Assembly (NCBI GenBank): GCA_900751695.1
Contig: CAADSS010000103.1
Coordinates: 1 to 35,983, forward strand
Length of the DNA: 35,983 bases
From: an uncultured Collinsella sp.
Lineage (GTDB): Bacteria > Actinomycetota > Coriobacteriia > Coriobacteriales > Coriobacteriaceae
Direction: 5' to 3'
Part shown: piece after piece, positions 1 to 7,727 of the stretch
Position numbering within the stretch: the stretch's first letter is position 1
Layout of the letters: every line of letters begins with the position of its first letter
Translations under genes and position numbers: made by a program
Notes under the pieces: generated by a model
The model's database searches: none
Told to the model about the DNA's origin: nothing
The model's input: the letters and a program-made list of their open reading frames with translations, nothing else

Positions 1-554
1 CCCTCATGATGTGGACCTCCGCTCCCATCAAGGTGTTCTTCACCGAGATTCCCAAGGGCGTCTTTGGTAGCAAGATCGTCGAGCTCAATGAGCACGGCAT
101 TCCTGCCCGCGCTGCTTGGCTGCAGTTCGCCATCGTCGTCCCCATCCTGATCATCCCGGCCCTGGGCTCCGGCAACCTCGACGACCTGCTCATGATCGTC
201 ACCAACATGACGGCTGCCACCGCTCTGCTCCCGCCGCTGCTGATTCTGCTTGCCTACTTTATGCTGCGCAAGAACTTCGACGCCGCTCCCCGTGACTTCC
301 GCATGGGCTCGCGCAGCTTTGGCCTGGTCGTTGCCGCATTCTTGCTTGTGGTCTTCTGCTTCGTGCTTATCTGCGGCACCATTCCGCTCGATCAGCCGCT
401 GTGGCTGACGCTGGTCTACAACGTTGGCGGTGTGGTTGTCTTCCTGGGCCTTGCCGTGATGTGGTACAACCGCTATATCAACCGTCTGCGCGAGACCGAT
501 CCCGAGGCTGCCGAGAGCGAGCTGCGTCCGTCTGTTCTCGACATGATGGAGTAG
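1..554 (+). CDS. Amino-acid permease of the APC superfamily, C-terminal part
   Basis: The reading frame is open from the window edge, so the start lies upstream; about 183 residues remain. They show at least four hydrophobic stretches (around residues 37-55, 62-85, 102-125 and 133-150) separated by short basic loops, and a charged cytoplasmic tail ending in LDMME. The pattern near the start (PIKVFF followed by a loop and a membrane helix) resembles the last third of YjeM/GadC-like amino-acid antiporters, which exchange amino acids at the cytoplasmic membrane. The substrate cannot be read from this fragment. A strong terminator follows about 50 bases after the stop, so this is the last gene of its transcript. 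Family placement is fairly safe; the subfamily is a guess. Confidence 0.75.
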   Translation, partial: LMMWTSAPIKVFFTEIPKGVFGSKIVELNEHGIPARAAWLQFAIVVPILIIPALGSGNLDDLLMIVTNMTAATALLPPLLILLAYFMLRKNFDAAPRDFRMGSRSFGLVVAAFLLVVFCFVLICGTIPLDQPLWLTLVYNVGGVVVFLGLAVMWYNRYINRLRETDPEAAESELRPSVLDMME

Positions 555-601
555 AAGCTGGGATTTATTCACAGCTGAGGAACAACTTGATTCCCTTTCC
601 T

Positions 602-631
602 AAGGAGGGGCCCTTCGGGCCCCTCCTTTTG
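602..631 (+). terminator. Intrinsic terminator after the permease
   Basis: A 12-bp perfect stem (602-613 with 617-628) has a three-base loop and is followed by a T run (627-630). It closes the permease transcript. Confidence 0.9.
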
Positions 632-656
632 TGTTTTGAGACATGTTTTGGACCCT

Positions 657-876
657 GTGGTCAAAAAATGCCAAATATGAGTACTGTTGCAAAAGAGGTG
701 TCATATTTTTCGGCCTGCTCTGAGCGAAAATGGGCTCATAATCAATTTATCTAGCCCCCTTTAAAGGGCGTTTGACGGCTTTCAACCTCTTCAAATCGCT
801 CAAAGTTGGCAATTTGCTTTCGATTTTGCTGCTACTAAATTGGTGACAGTACTCATATTTGCCACTTTTTGACCAC
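657..876. repeat. 220-bp noncoding element with 34-bp imperfect inverted ends
   Basis: Bases 657-690 and 843-876 are inverted copies that match at 30 of 34 positions; both contain the core AAATATGAGTACTGT. The 150-base interior is AT-richer than its surroundings and has no credible gene. It fills the gap between the permease terminator and the HPr-like gene. The architecture (short, noncoding, matching ends) is that of a MITE-like or large fold-back element. No target-site duplication is evident. A second element of the same design but different sequence lies at 29784-29986. Confidence 0.7.
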
Positions 877-974
877 GAGGTGTTCAGAGGAGCTCTCGAG
901 AAGCATCTAACGCTACAATAACTACCACGTGGCTGGGTTTTGCCGGCCGAATGTGCGATGTCGCGGGAGGGGAC

Positions 975-1223
975 ATGGTCGAGTTTACAAAGACGATTAA
1001 AGATCCGTTGGGACTACATGCCCGCCCGGTTGCGTTGCTCTATGACATCATTGCCAAGCATCGTAGCGACGTGTCGGTCAGCATCGGTGACCGTCATACC
1101 GACGGTCGCGACGTTATGGGCCTCATGGCTCTCTACGGCGAGTGCGGCGAGGACATCATCTTCCGCGTTTCGGGCGTGGATGAGGCCTCCTGTGTTACAT
1201 CGATCAGAAATCTCTCGCTTTAA
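975..1223 (+). CDS. HPr-like phosphocarrier protein
   Basis: An 82-residue protein matching the size and pattern of HPr, the phosphocarrier between enzyme I and the PTS EII enzymes. The active-site segment GLHARP has the phosphorylatable histidine at position 15. The regulatory site, normally Ser46 in a KSIMG context, reads R45-D46-V-M-G here, so HPr kinase could not phosphorylate it and the Asp may mimic the phosphorylated form. I start at 975 because GGGAGGGG sits at 965-972; an ATG at 951 in the same frame has no such site. It stands alone between an inverted-repeat element and the feo genes and has its own terminator. It could serve as a regulatory HPr paralogue rather than the main PTS carrier. 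Confidence 0.85.
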   Translation: MVEFTKTIKDPLGLHARPVALLYDIIAKHRSDVSVSIGDRHTDGRDVMGLMALYGECGEDIIFRVSGVDEASCVTSIRNLSL

Positions 1224-1231
1224 GCATGACA

Positions 1232-1271
1232 GGCGTGGTAAAGGATGGTCCTTTGCCGCGCCCTTTTGTTT
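1232..1271 (+). terminator. Intrinsic terminator after the HPr-like gene
   Basis: A 14-bp stem including two G-U pairs (1232-1245 with 1249-1262) has a TGG loop and is followed by CTTTTGTTT. The wobble pairs are G-U only on the plus strand, which fits transcription from the HPr-like gene. Confidence 0.85.
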
Positions 1272-1314
1272 CGTATAGGAAACTTTTTCGAAATCTGAAT
1301 GGGGACCCTTTCCA

Positions 1315-1368
1315 AAAAGTTAACCACGTGCTAGTTTACTATAGCGAACATAGACGTGGTTAACTTTT
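1315..1368. promoter_or_regulatory. Paired GTTAAC sites flanking the feo promoter
   Basis: Bases 1315-1329 (AAAAGTTAACCACGT) and 1354-1368 form a perfect 15-bp inverted repeat with 24 bases between. The interval holds a -10-like TACTAT (1337-1342). The 10-mer GTGGTTAACT (1356-1365) recurs just upstream of the Cys-rich partner gene at 4517. I read this as the operator region of the iron-uptake cluster, plausibly for a metal-responsive repressor of the DtxR or Fur type; which protein binds is not visible. The repeat could also fold as an RNA hairpin in the leader. Confidence 0.55.
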
Positions 1369-1410
1369 AACGCGTCGATGTTGAGGACGAACTGACGTTA
1401 GGAGCCACTC

Positions 1411-1653
1411 ATGTCTTGCGGACCGCAGATGCCGGCCATGCCGCTTTCGATGGTAAAAGCGGGCGAAACCGTGCGCGTGTCTCGTGTAAAGGGCAATGAG
1501 GATATGAAGCACCACCTCAAGGATCTCGGCTTTGTCGAGGGCAACGAAATCCACGTGGTGAGCTCGAGTGGCGCCAATATCATCGTCACGGTGCTGGGCG
1601 CACGCTTTGGCATCGATTCCAAGGTTGCCATGCACATCATGACCGTCGGTTAG
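1411..1653 (+). CDS. feoA: FeoA-type ferrous iron transport accessory protein, first copy
   Basis: An 80-residue FeoA-domain protein. After a short N-terminal extension with Cys3 and several Met (MSCGPQMPAMPLSM) it follows the SH3-like FeoA pattern: LSMVKAGETVRV, the conserved HHLKDLGFVEGNEI turn and a final hydrophobic strand. FeoA is a small cytoplasmic protein that supports FeoB. A purine-rich AGGAG lies ahead of the ATG at 1411. It begins an apparent feoA-feoA-feoB operon, 39 bases ahead of the second copy, behind the GTTAAC-flanked promoter. Confidence 0.9.
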   Translation: MSCGPQMPAMPLSMVKAGETVRVSRVKGNEDMKHHLKDLGFVEGNEIHVVSSSGANIIVTVLGARFGIDSKVAMHIMTVG

Positions 1654-1692
1654 TTCGCAGCATTTCATAAAAACCGAAAGGGGGACAAGAGG

Positions 1693-1914
1693 ATGAAGAC
1701 GTTGGGTGACGTTAAGGTGGGCGAGAGCTCTACCATCGTCAAGCTTCACGGTGAGGGTGCACTTCGCCGTCACCTTATGGACCTGGGCCTCATCAAGGGC
1801 ACTTCGTTCAAGGTCGTGAAGGTTGCACCGCTCGGTGATCCGGTCGAGATCAACGTGCGCGGCTACGAGCTTTCCATCCGCAAGGAGGAGGCCGCCGTCG
1901 TCGAGGTCCAGTAA
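1693..1914 (+). CDS. feoA: FeoA-type ferrous iron transport accessory protein, second copy
   Basis: A 73-residue FeoA-domain protein with the usual order: start of the SH3-like fold (TLGDVKVGESSTIVKL), the central RRHLMDLGLIKGTSFKV turn, then PLGDPVEINVRGYELSIRKEEA near the end, which is the typical FeoA C-terminal signature. It is shorter and closer to the family consensus than the first copy. The start is supported by AAAGGGGGACAAGAGG directly upstream. Two FeoA proteins ahead of FeoB is a known arrangement in Gram-positives; whether both bind FeoB is not known here. Confidence 0.92.
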   Translation: MKTLGDVKVGESSTIVKLHGEGALRRHLMDLGLIKGTSFKVVKVAPLGDPVEINVRGYELSIRKEEAAVVEVQ

Positions 1915-1942
1915 GGGCTCACGACGTATATTTCTGCAGATA

Positions 1943-1962
1943 AAGTTAGGTTTTTCTAACTT
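1943..1962. promoter_or_regulatory. Dyad between feoA2 and feoB, possible metalloregulator site
   Basis: AAGTTAG (1943-1949) and CTAACTT (1956-1962) form an inverted repeat around GTTTTT. The spacing and TTAGG core are reminiscent of DtxR/IdeR boxes, but it is not a full match. It may instead be a short RNA hairpin that adjusts feoB expression. Confidence 0.4.
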
Positions 1963-2037
1963 AATGCAGCAACTTTGAAGCACATTATCCAGCCTGCGCG
2001 GAGAAAGCAGCGCAGGCACACAAGGAAGAAGGATTGA

Positions 2038-4365
2038 ATGGCGGATTCTCAGATCCATGTCGCGCTGGCGGGTAACCCCAACTGCGGCAAGACCACGCTT
2101 TTCAACCTGATCACCGGCGCCAACGGCTACGTTGGCAACTGGCCCGGCGTCACGGTTGAGAAAAAGGAAGCCAAGCTCCTAAGCGACAAGAACGTTACCA
2201 TCACAGACCTCCCTGGCATCTACTCGCTTTCCCCCTACAGCCCCGAGGAGCAGTGCTCGCGCGATTACCTCATGAGCGGCGAGCCCGATGTTGTCGTCCA
2301 GGTCGTCGATGCCACCAACCTCGAGCGTAACCTGTACCTGGCGCTTCAGGTTATCGAGACCGGCCTGCCCGTGGTCGTTGCCCTCAACATGGCCGACCTG
2401 GTCGAGAAGAACGGCGATAAGATCGACACGGACAAGCTTTCCAAGAAGCTCGGTTGCCCGGTCATGATGATCTCGGCTCTTAAGAACAAGGGCATCAAGG
2501 AACTCTTCGAGCAGGTCAAGAAGTCCGCTGCTTCTAAGGGCCAGGTGCCGGAGCACAAGTTCGATTCCTCCATCGAGGACGTTCTGGACCACATCGAGAA
2601 CAATCTGCCGGCAAGCGTTCCCGCCAAAAAGCGCCGCTATTACGCCGTCAAGCTGTTCGAGCGCGACGCGGACGCCTGCAAGCTCATCAACCTCACTAAG
2701 GAGAAGGCTGCTCGCGTGGAGGAGCTGGTCGCCCAGTGCGAGCAGGACTGCGACGACGATGCCGAGTCCATCATCACCGGTGAGCGCTATGGCGTCATCG
2801 CGCACATCATCGATGAGTGCATGACCAAGGCTCCGGCCAAGATGAGCACCTCCGAGAAGATCGACCGCGTGGTTACCAATCGTATCCTGGGCCTGCCGAT
2901 CTTTGTGGTCATCATGTTCTGCGTGTACTACATCGCCGTTTCTACCTTGGGCGGCACGGTGACCGACTTCACCAACGACCAGCTCTTCGGCACCGACGGC
3001 TGGTATGTGCTCGGCCAGGGTCGCGACGCCTACGACGCAGCTGTCGAGGCTGCGGGCGACAATGCCGACTCGGTCGACCCGGCACAGTACGGCCCCTATG
3101 TTCCGGGTATTACCACCGTGGTGCACGACGCCCTTGTGGCGGGTGGCACCGAGGACGGCGGCCTGGTCGATTCGCTCGTCTGTGACGGTATCGTCGGCGG
3201 CCTGGGCGCCATCTTCGGCTTTGTGCCGCAGATGTTCCTGCTGTTCGTCATGCTGTCCTTCCTGGAGGACTGCGGTTACATGGCCCGCGTCGCCTTCATC
3301 ATGGACCGCGTGTTCCGCCGCTTTGGCCTGTCCGGTAAGTCCTTTATCCCCATGCTCGTGTCCTCGGGCTGCGGCGTCCCCGGCGTCATGGCTACCAAGA
3401 CCATCGAGAACGAGAAGGACCGCCGCATGACGGTCATGACCACCACGTTCATCCCCTGCGGCGCCAAGCTGCCGATCATCGCCCTGCTCATGGGCTCCAT
3501 CATCGGCGATTCTTCCACCACCGCCGCGTGGATCAGCCCGCTCTTCTACTTCCTGGGCGTCTTTGCCGTCATCGCCTCGGGCCTCATGCTCAAGAAGACC
3601 AAGCTCTTCGCCGGTCGCCCGACGCCGTTCGTTATGGAGCTTCCTGCCTACCACTTCCCGGCGATCCGCTCTTGGGCGCTGCACGTGTGGGAGCGCTGCT
3701 GGGCCTTTATCAAGAAGGCCGGCACGGTCATCTTCGCGTCCACTGTCGTGGTTTGGTTCCTGTCCAACTTTGGTAGCTACAACGGTTCCTTTGGCTTCCT
3801 GCCTGCGATGGACGGCATCCCCGAGGAGTTCATGGACTACTCCGTGCTTGCCATGCTCGGCAACCTGATCGCCTGGATCTTCGCCCCGCTCGGCTTTAGC
3901 ACCTGGCAGGCAACAGCACTGTCCGTCTCGGGTCTTGTCGCCAAGGAGAACGTCGTCGCCACCGCCGGCTCGCTGCTGTCCGTTGCCGATGCCGCCGAGA
4001 CCGATCCGAGCCTGTGGACCGCGTTCGCCGGCATGTTCCCGACCATGGGCGCTTGCGTTGCCTTTGGCGCTTTCAACCTGCTGTGCGCTCCGTGCTTTGC
4101 CGCTATGGGTACCATCCGCAACCAGATGGACTCCGGCAAGTGGACCGCGATTGCTCTCGGCTACGAGTGCGCCTTTGCTTGGGTGATCGGCCTGTTCATC
4201 AACCAGTTCTACAACCTGCTTGTTCTTGGACAGTTTGGTATCTGGACGGTGGTGGCCATCGTGCTGCTGGTTGCGATGCTCTTCCAGATCTTCCGTCCCA
4301 TGCCAAAGCATGCATGGACCGACGAGGACGAGACCAACGCTGCTTCCGCTGCAGTTTCCGCTTAA
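2038..4365 (+). CDS. feoB: FeoB ferrous iron transporter
   Basis: A 775-residue FeoB: an N-terminal G domain joined to a polytopic membrane permease that brings Fe(II) into the cell. G motifs are G1 GNPNCGKTT (12-20), G2 around T39, G3 DLPG (57-60), G4 NMAD (117-120) and G5 SALK (about 146). A helical GDI-like linker follows to about residue 275, then the membrane part with the two Gate cores, including the conserved segments SSGCGVPGVMAT (about 440) and FIPCGAKLP (about 470) that carry the transport cysteines. The first external loop (about residues 305-385) is longer than usual, with an acidic, Ala-rich insertion. It follows the two feoA genes in one operon and ends just before a strong terminator. 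Confidence 0.97.
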   Translation: MADSQIHVALAGNPNCGKTTLFNLITGANGYVGNWPGVTVEKKEAKLLSDKNVTITDLPGIYSLSPYSPEEQCSRDYLMSGEPDVVVQVVDATNLERNLYLALQVIETGLPVVVALNMADLVEKNGDKIDTDKLSKKLGCPVMMISALKNKGIKELFEQVKKSAASKGQVPEHKFDSSIEDVLDHIENNLPASVPAKKRRYYAVKLFERDADACKLINLTKEKAARVEELVAQCEQDCDDDAESIITGERYGVIAHIIDECMTKAPAKMSTSEKIDRVVTNRILGLPIFVVIMFCVYYIAVSTLGGTVTDFTNDQLFGTDGWYVLGQGRDAYDAAVEAAGDNADSVDPAQYGPYVPGITTVVHDALVAGGTEDGGLVDSLVCDGIVGGLGAIFGFVPQMFLLFVMLSFLEDCGYMARVAFIMDRVFRRFGLSGKSFIPMLVSSGCGVPGVMATKTIENEKDRRMTVMTTTFIPCGAKLPIIALLMGSIIGDSSTTAAWISPLFYFLGVFAVIASGLMLKKTKLFAGRPTPFVMELPAYHFPAIRSWALHVWERCWAFIKKAGTVIFASTVVVWFLSNFGSYNGSFGFLPAMDGIPEEFMDYSVLAMLGNLIAWIFAPLGFSTWQATALSVSGLVAKENVVATAGSLLSVADAAETDPSLWTAFAGMFPTMGACVAFGAFNLLCAPCFAAMGTIRNQMDSGKWTAIALGYECAFAWVIGLFINQFYNLLVLGQFGIWTVVAIVLLVAMLFQIFRPMPKHAWTDEDETNAASAAVSA

Positions 4366-4394
4366 GTCCGAATAAGGATTAACCCCTTTCCACG

Positions 4395-4427
4395 AGCCCG
4401 GGTGTCCCAGCGACACTCGGGCTTTTT
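4395..4427 (+). terminator. Intrinsic terminator after feoB
   Basis: A 12-bp stem with one G-U pair (4395-4406 with 4412-4423), loop CCAGC, and a T5 run at 4423-4427. Confidence 0.9.
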
Positions 4428-4516
4428 GGTGGGGGAGATGTGGCGTTTCCGCAGATAAAACCGACCAAAATTAACCTGTCCCTTTTTGATAGGTGGAGAA
4501 TGGGGTAAAGTAAGTG

Positions 4517-4526
4517 GTGGTTAACT
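4517..4526 (+). promoter_or_regulatory. GTGGTTAACT motif ahead of the FeoB-associated gene
   Basis: This 10-mer is identical to 1356-1365 in the feo operator and lies just before the ribosome site AGAGGAGG. A further half-match (AATTAACC) lies near 4469-4476. The repetition suggests that the small membrane gene, which follows a terminator, has its own promoter under the same iron control as feoAAB. Confidence 0.4.
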
Positions 4527-4540
4527 AGAGGAGGCTTGCT

Positions 4541-4741
4541 ATGGCACCTATCGATATTGTTGTACTGGCCGTTATCGGTATTGCGTTTGTCGCCGTGTGC
4601 GTGCGCATCTACCGCAAGGGCACCTGCGCCGACTGCGCTCAGGGTGGCGTTTGCACGGGGCATTGCTCCAACAAAAAGACCTGTGCCGCGCTTAAGGGCG
4701 TGGATAAGATTGCCGAAGACCTGGGCCGCGGTATTAAATAA
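4541..4741 (+). CDS. FeoB-associated Cys-rich membrane protein
   Basis: A 66-residue protein with one N-terminal membrane helix (about residues 4-22, IDIVVLAVIGIAFVAVCVRI) and a short tail holding five cysteines in the spacing CADC, VCTGHC, KKTC. This is the form of the small Cys-rich proteins commonly coded next to feoB in anaerobes, thought to aid iron transfer or FeoB assembly at the membrane. A good AGAGGAGG site sets the start. It lies 175 bases after feoB, behind that gene's terminator, with the shared GTGGTTAACT motif upstream. Confidence 0.85.
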   Translation: MAPIDIVVLAVIGIAFVAVCVRIYRKGTCADCAQGGVCTGHCSNKKTCAALKGVDKIAEDLGRGIK

Positions 4742-4754
4742 GGTCTAGGCATCC

Positions 4755-4790
4755 AAGCGCCTCGCGAGCATCCGTTCGCGGGGCGCTTTG
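4755..4790 (+). terminator. Hairpin terminator after the Cys-rich gene
   Basis: A 13-bp stem with one G-U pair (4755-4767 with 4776-4788) and an eight-base loop. The following T run is poor (TTTG), so termination efficiency is uncertain. Confidence 0.65.
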
Positions 4791-4885
4791 CACATTTGGG
4801 GGCGAGCGCGGCGAGTTGTAGAGTGATTTTGGGGTATCGTTACCTGTACTGTTAATTGGCAACTTATCTATAACGGAGTATCCCC

Positions 4886-5965
4886 ATGAGCGCTCGCGTA
4901 ACCATGAAGGACATAGCCGCCGAGCTTGGCGTTTCCATCAATACCGTGCACAAGGCCCTGACGGGTAAGGCCGGCGTGAGCGAATCCGTGCGCTCCAAGG
5001 TGAATGCTAAGGCCGAGGCCATGGGTTACCATCGCAATACGAGTGCCTCGAGCCTGCGCCGCAAGGATATCAACCTGGTGTTTTGCCTGCCCCGCGCATC
5101 GCGCGAGGGAGCGTACTTTTTCCGTTACCTGTGGGAAGGCTGCAACCGCTTTGAGCAGGAGGTCATCGACCGGGGCATTACGGTTGAGCGTGTTGAATTT
5201 GGCGTGGGTGGCTACGCCGATGCACTTGAGCAAATCGACGAGCGTCTGCAGGTGGGCGAGAAGATTGATGGCTTGCTCGCCTATACGCCGGGCGACGATC
5301 GTGCGACTGAGCTTTTGGGGCAGATCGCCGAGGCGGGCGTGACGATTGAGCTCGTTGACGGCGACCGCCCTCACCTCGATCGCCTGGGCGCTAGTTTGGC
5401 CGACTACTCCACGGCGGGAAGCCTGATGGCCGAGCAGGCGGCCAACCTGGTTCACGCTTCTGGGACCGATACCCGCGTGCTTTTATTGGCGGGCGACCCC
5501 TACACCGACTCGCACTATTTGACCGCTCGCGCCTTCCACAATTACCTTCGCGAGCACAATGTTCCCTGGCAGGTCGAGGATCTGACCGGTGCTCATGCCC
5601 AGGTCAAGCAGCTCGAGCACGAGCTCAACCAGCGTCTAAAGTCATCGGAAGCCCCCGAGTTGATCTGCAGCGTGTTCGCCGTGGGCTCTGAGCTGATTGC
5701 CGATGCGCTTGTCTCGGCTAACAAGGCCGGCGAAGTAATGGTGATTGGCAACGATCTGTTCCCAGAAAGTGCGCTGGCTTTGCGTCGGGGCATCTTTACC
5801 AACATCGTCTACAAGGACCCGGTGAGTCTGGCATATCGTGGCGCCAAGACCTTAGGCGATTACCTGCTGTGGGGAAAGACACCAGCGGAGCCTGTGCAAA
5901 AGGGGGCTGTTGAGATGGTGTTTGCCAGCAACGTCGATCGTTACTGCGAGCTCGCCGGAATCTAA
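4886..5965 (+). CDS. LacI-family transcriptional regulator 1, probable uronate regulator
   Basis: A 359-residue LacI/GalR-type regulator. The N-terminal helix-turn-helix (VTMKDIAAELGVSINTVHKA, from residue 5) and the hinge region up to residue 60 are clear; the rest is a periplasmic-binding-like effector domain (about 65-359) with the alternating alpha/beta pattern, including LVFCLPRASREGAYF and GNDLFPESALALR. The recognition helix has TVHKAL instead of the common TVSRAL, implying an operator different from that of the second LacI protein in this window. The gene ends about 285 bases upstream of uxaC in the same direction, with two AGGTGAACGTTCACCT palindromes between; the natural inference is that this protein binds them and releases them on a uronate or pathway intermediate. 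The ligand is not known from sequence. Confidence 0.88.
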   Translation: MSARVTMKDIAAELGVSINTVHKALTGKAGVSESVRSKVNAKAEAMGYHRNTSASSLRRKDINLVFCLPRASREGAYFFRYLWEGCNRFEQEVIDRGITVERVEFGVGGYADALEQIDERLQVGEKIDGLLAYTPGDDRATELLGQIAEAGVTIELVDGDRPHLDRLGASLADYSTAGSLMAEQAANLVHASGTDTRVLLLAGDPYTDSHYLTARAFHNYLREHNVPWQVEDLTGAHAQVKQLEHELNQRLKSSEAPELICSVFAVGSELIADALVSANKAGEVMVIGNDLFPESALALRRGIFTNIVYKDPVSLAYRGAKTLGDYLLWGKTPAEPVQKGAVEMVFASNVDRYCELAGI

Positions 5966-6028
5966 TGCGTTTAGGGAGTTCCCTACTTGCCGCGTACTTT
6001 TTGGCGGGGGTATCGAAAAATTGTTTCG

Positions 6029-6069
6029 AAGGCCGCTGATGGCGAATCTGCCGTCAGCGGCCTTTCTTT
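6029..6069 (+). terminator. Intrinsic terminator after LacI regulator 1
   Basis: A 15-bp stem with one T-G pair (6029-6043 with 6050-6064), loop GAATCT, then TTTCTTT. It separates the regulator from the uxaC promoter. Confidence 0.92.
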
Positions 6070-6144
6070 GTGCCGATCCAACGCAGGGTCCATGGCTCGG
6101 CAACCGTTAAGCGGTCAAAACCTACCGTTCGCCCCATGATGGTT

Positions 6145-6160
6145 AGGTGAACGTTCACCT
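6145..6160. promoter_or_regulatory. Operator O1 of the uronate operon
   Basis: AGGTGAACGTTCACCT is a perfect 16-bp palindrome with the central CG typical of LacI-family operators. It overlaps the likely -35 region of uxaC. The same core recurs at 6184-6197 and 18364-18375. Confidence 0.85.
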
Positions 6161-6183
6161 TGTAACGCATTTTGCACTAAGAT
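6154..6183 (+). promoter_or_regulatory. Candidate uxaC promoter
   Basis: TTCACC (6154-6159) and TAAGAT (6178-6183) are separated by 18 bases. Both match the sigma-70 consensus at four of six positions. The boxes are bracketed by operators O1 and O2, which would block polymerase when occupied. Confidence 0.5.
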
Positions 6184-6197
6184 GGTGAACGTTCACC
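6184..6197. promoter_or_regulatory. Operator O2 of the uronate operon
   Basis: GGTGAACGTTCACC is the same palindrome as O1, centred 38 bases downstream, overlapping the expected transcription start. An ATG at 6182 lies inside this operator and is not a credible uxaC start. Confidence 0.85.
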
Positions 6198-6250
6198 TAG
6201 AGGATGACGAGCGTATTGTGCGCCCGCTCCGCAAACAAAGGGGTTGTTTG

Positions 6251-7678
6251 ATGAAAAACTTCATGGACGATCAGGATTTCCTGCTGAGCACCAAGACCGG
6301 CGAGGAGCTGTTCCACAACTTTGCCGAGGGCATGCCCATCGTTGACTACCATTGCCACATTTCTCCCAAGGAGATCTGGGAGGACAAGCGTTTCGAGAAC
6401 ATCACCGAGGTTTGGCTGGGCGGCGACCACTACAAGTGGCGCTTGATGCGTGCCAACGGCGTCGACGAGCGTTTTATCACTGGCGACGCCCCTGCTCGCG
6501 AGAAGTTCCAAAAGTGGGCCGAGACCCTGGGTCGCTGCGTTGGCAACCCCGTCTTTGAGTGGAGCCACCTGGAGCTTAAGCGCTACTTTGGCTACGAGGG
6601 CGTCCTCAACGGCAAGACTGCCCAGGAGGTCTGGGACCTTGCCAACGCCAAGCTCGCCGAGGCCAGCTTTACCTGCCGCAACCTAATCAAGCAGTCCAAC
6701 GTCCGCATGATCTGCACTACCGACGACCCCGCCGACAGCTTTGAGTGGCACAAGAAGATTGCCGCCGATGACAGCTTTGACGTTCAGGTCGTTCCCGCCA
6801 TGCGCCCCGACGCCGCTCTGCGCATCGAGCGCGGCCAGGAGTTCGCCGACTACTGCAAGCATCTTTCCGAGGTTGCCGGCGTTGAGGTCGGCGACTTTGA
6901 GGGCATGAAGTCTGCCATCTCCAAGCGCTACGACGTTGCTCACGAGCTAGGCTGCCGCGCCTCCGACCACGCACTCGATTACGTTATGTACGTCCCGGCT
7001 ACCGCCGATGAGATCGAGGCCATCTTTGCCAAGGGCCTGGCTGCCGAGCCGCTCACCGAGGAAGAGGTCCTCAAGTACAAGACCGCCTTTATGCAGTTTG
7101 TCGCCGGCGAGTATGTCCGCCTGGGCTGGGCCATGCAGCTGCACTTTGGCTGCAAGCGCGACAACAACCGCACCATGTTTGCCAAGCTCGGCCCCGATAC
7201 CGGTTATGACTGCATCTCCAACTACACGCCGTCCGACCAGCTCGCCGATTTCCTCAACTCCATCCAGGAGACCTGCGGCTTGCCCAAGACCATCCTGTAC
7301 AGCTTGAACCCCATCGACAACACCATGATCGATACCGTGATGGGCTGCTTCCAGGAGGCTCCGACCGCCGGCAAGATCCAGAACGGTTCCGCCTGGTGGT
7401 TCAACGACAACGAGGTCGGTATGCGCGAGCAGCTTACGGCTCTGGCTAATGAGGGCGTCCTGGGCAACTTCGTCGGCATGCTCACCGACTCCCGCTCCTT
7501 CTTGTCCTACCCGCGCCACGAGTATTTCCGTCGCGTGCTGTGTAGCGTGATCGGCGAGTGGGTTGAGCAGGGCAAGTATCCGGCCGACATGGAGCTGCTG
7601 GGCACCATCGTGCGCGATATCAGCTACAACAATTCCGTTCGCTACTTTGGCTTCGATCTGGACACTGTCGAGGCATAG
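6251..7678 (+). CDS. uxaC: Uronate isomerase
   Basis: A 475-residue UxaC, close to the usual 470. It interconverts galacturonate and tagaturonate (and glucuronate and fructuronate) in the cytoplasm. The metal-binding HCH at residues 34-36 within VDYHCHISPKEIW, the CTTDDPAD segment (about 156) and the late FVGMLTDSRSFLSYPRHEYFRR segment are characteristic of this amidohydrolase-fold family. I start at ATG 6251, preceded by AAAGGGG, not at the in-frame ATG 6182 inside the operator. It is the first gene of the uronate operon, followed after 49 bases by a transporter. Confidence 0.97.
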   Translation: MKNFMDDQDFLLSTKTGEELFHNFAEGMPIVDYHCHISPKEIWEDKRFENITEVWLGGDHYKWRLMRANGVDERFITGDAPAREKFQKWAETLGRCVGNPVFEWSHLELKRYFGYEGVLNGKTAQEVWDLANAKLAEASFTCRNLIKQSNVRMICTTDDPADSFEWHKKIAADDSFDVQVVPAMRPDAALRIERGQEFADYCKHLSEVAGVEVGDFEGMKSAISKRYDVAHELGCRASDHALDYVMYVPATADEIEAIFAKGLAAEPLTEEEVLKYKTAFMQFVAGEYVRLGWAMQLHFGCKRDNNRTMFAKLGPDTGYDCISNYTPSDQLADFLNSIQETCGLPKTILYSLNPIDNTMIDTVMGCFQEAPTAGKIQNGSAWWFNDNEVGMREQLTALANEGVLGNFVGMLTDSRSFLSYPRHEYFRRVLCSVIGEWVEQGKYPADMELLGTIVRDISYNNSVRYFGFDLDTVEA

Positions 7679-7727
7679 ATCTGTATGTGTTCCGATTGGT
7701 GAAATCGGTTGCAAAGGGAGGGACCAT

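Noticed and set aside
2179..4416. Long minus-strand open frame of 745 codons opposite feoB
   Set aside because: It is the antisense shadow of a GC-rich gene; the product is Asp/His/Gly-rich low-complexity sequence with no fold, and feoB is certain.
6182..6250. Upstream in-frame ATG for uxaC
   Set aside because: It lies inside operator O2 at the expected transcription start and has no ribosome site; ATG 6251 has both a site and the family's N-terminus.
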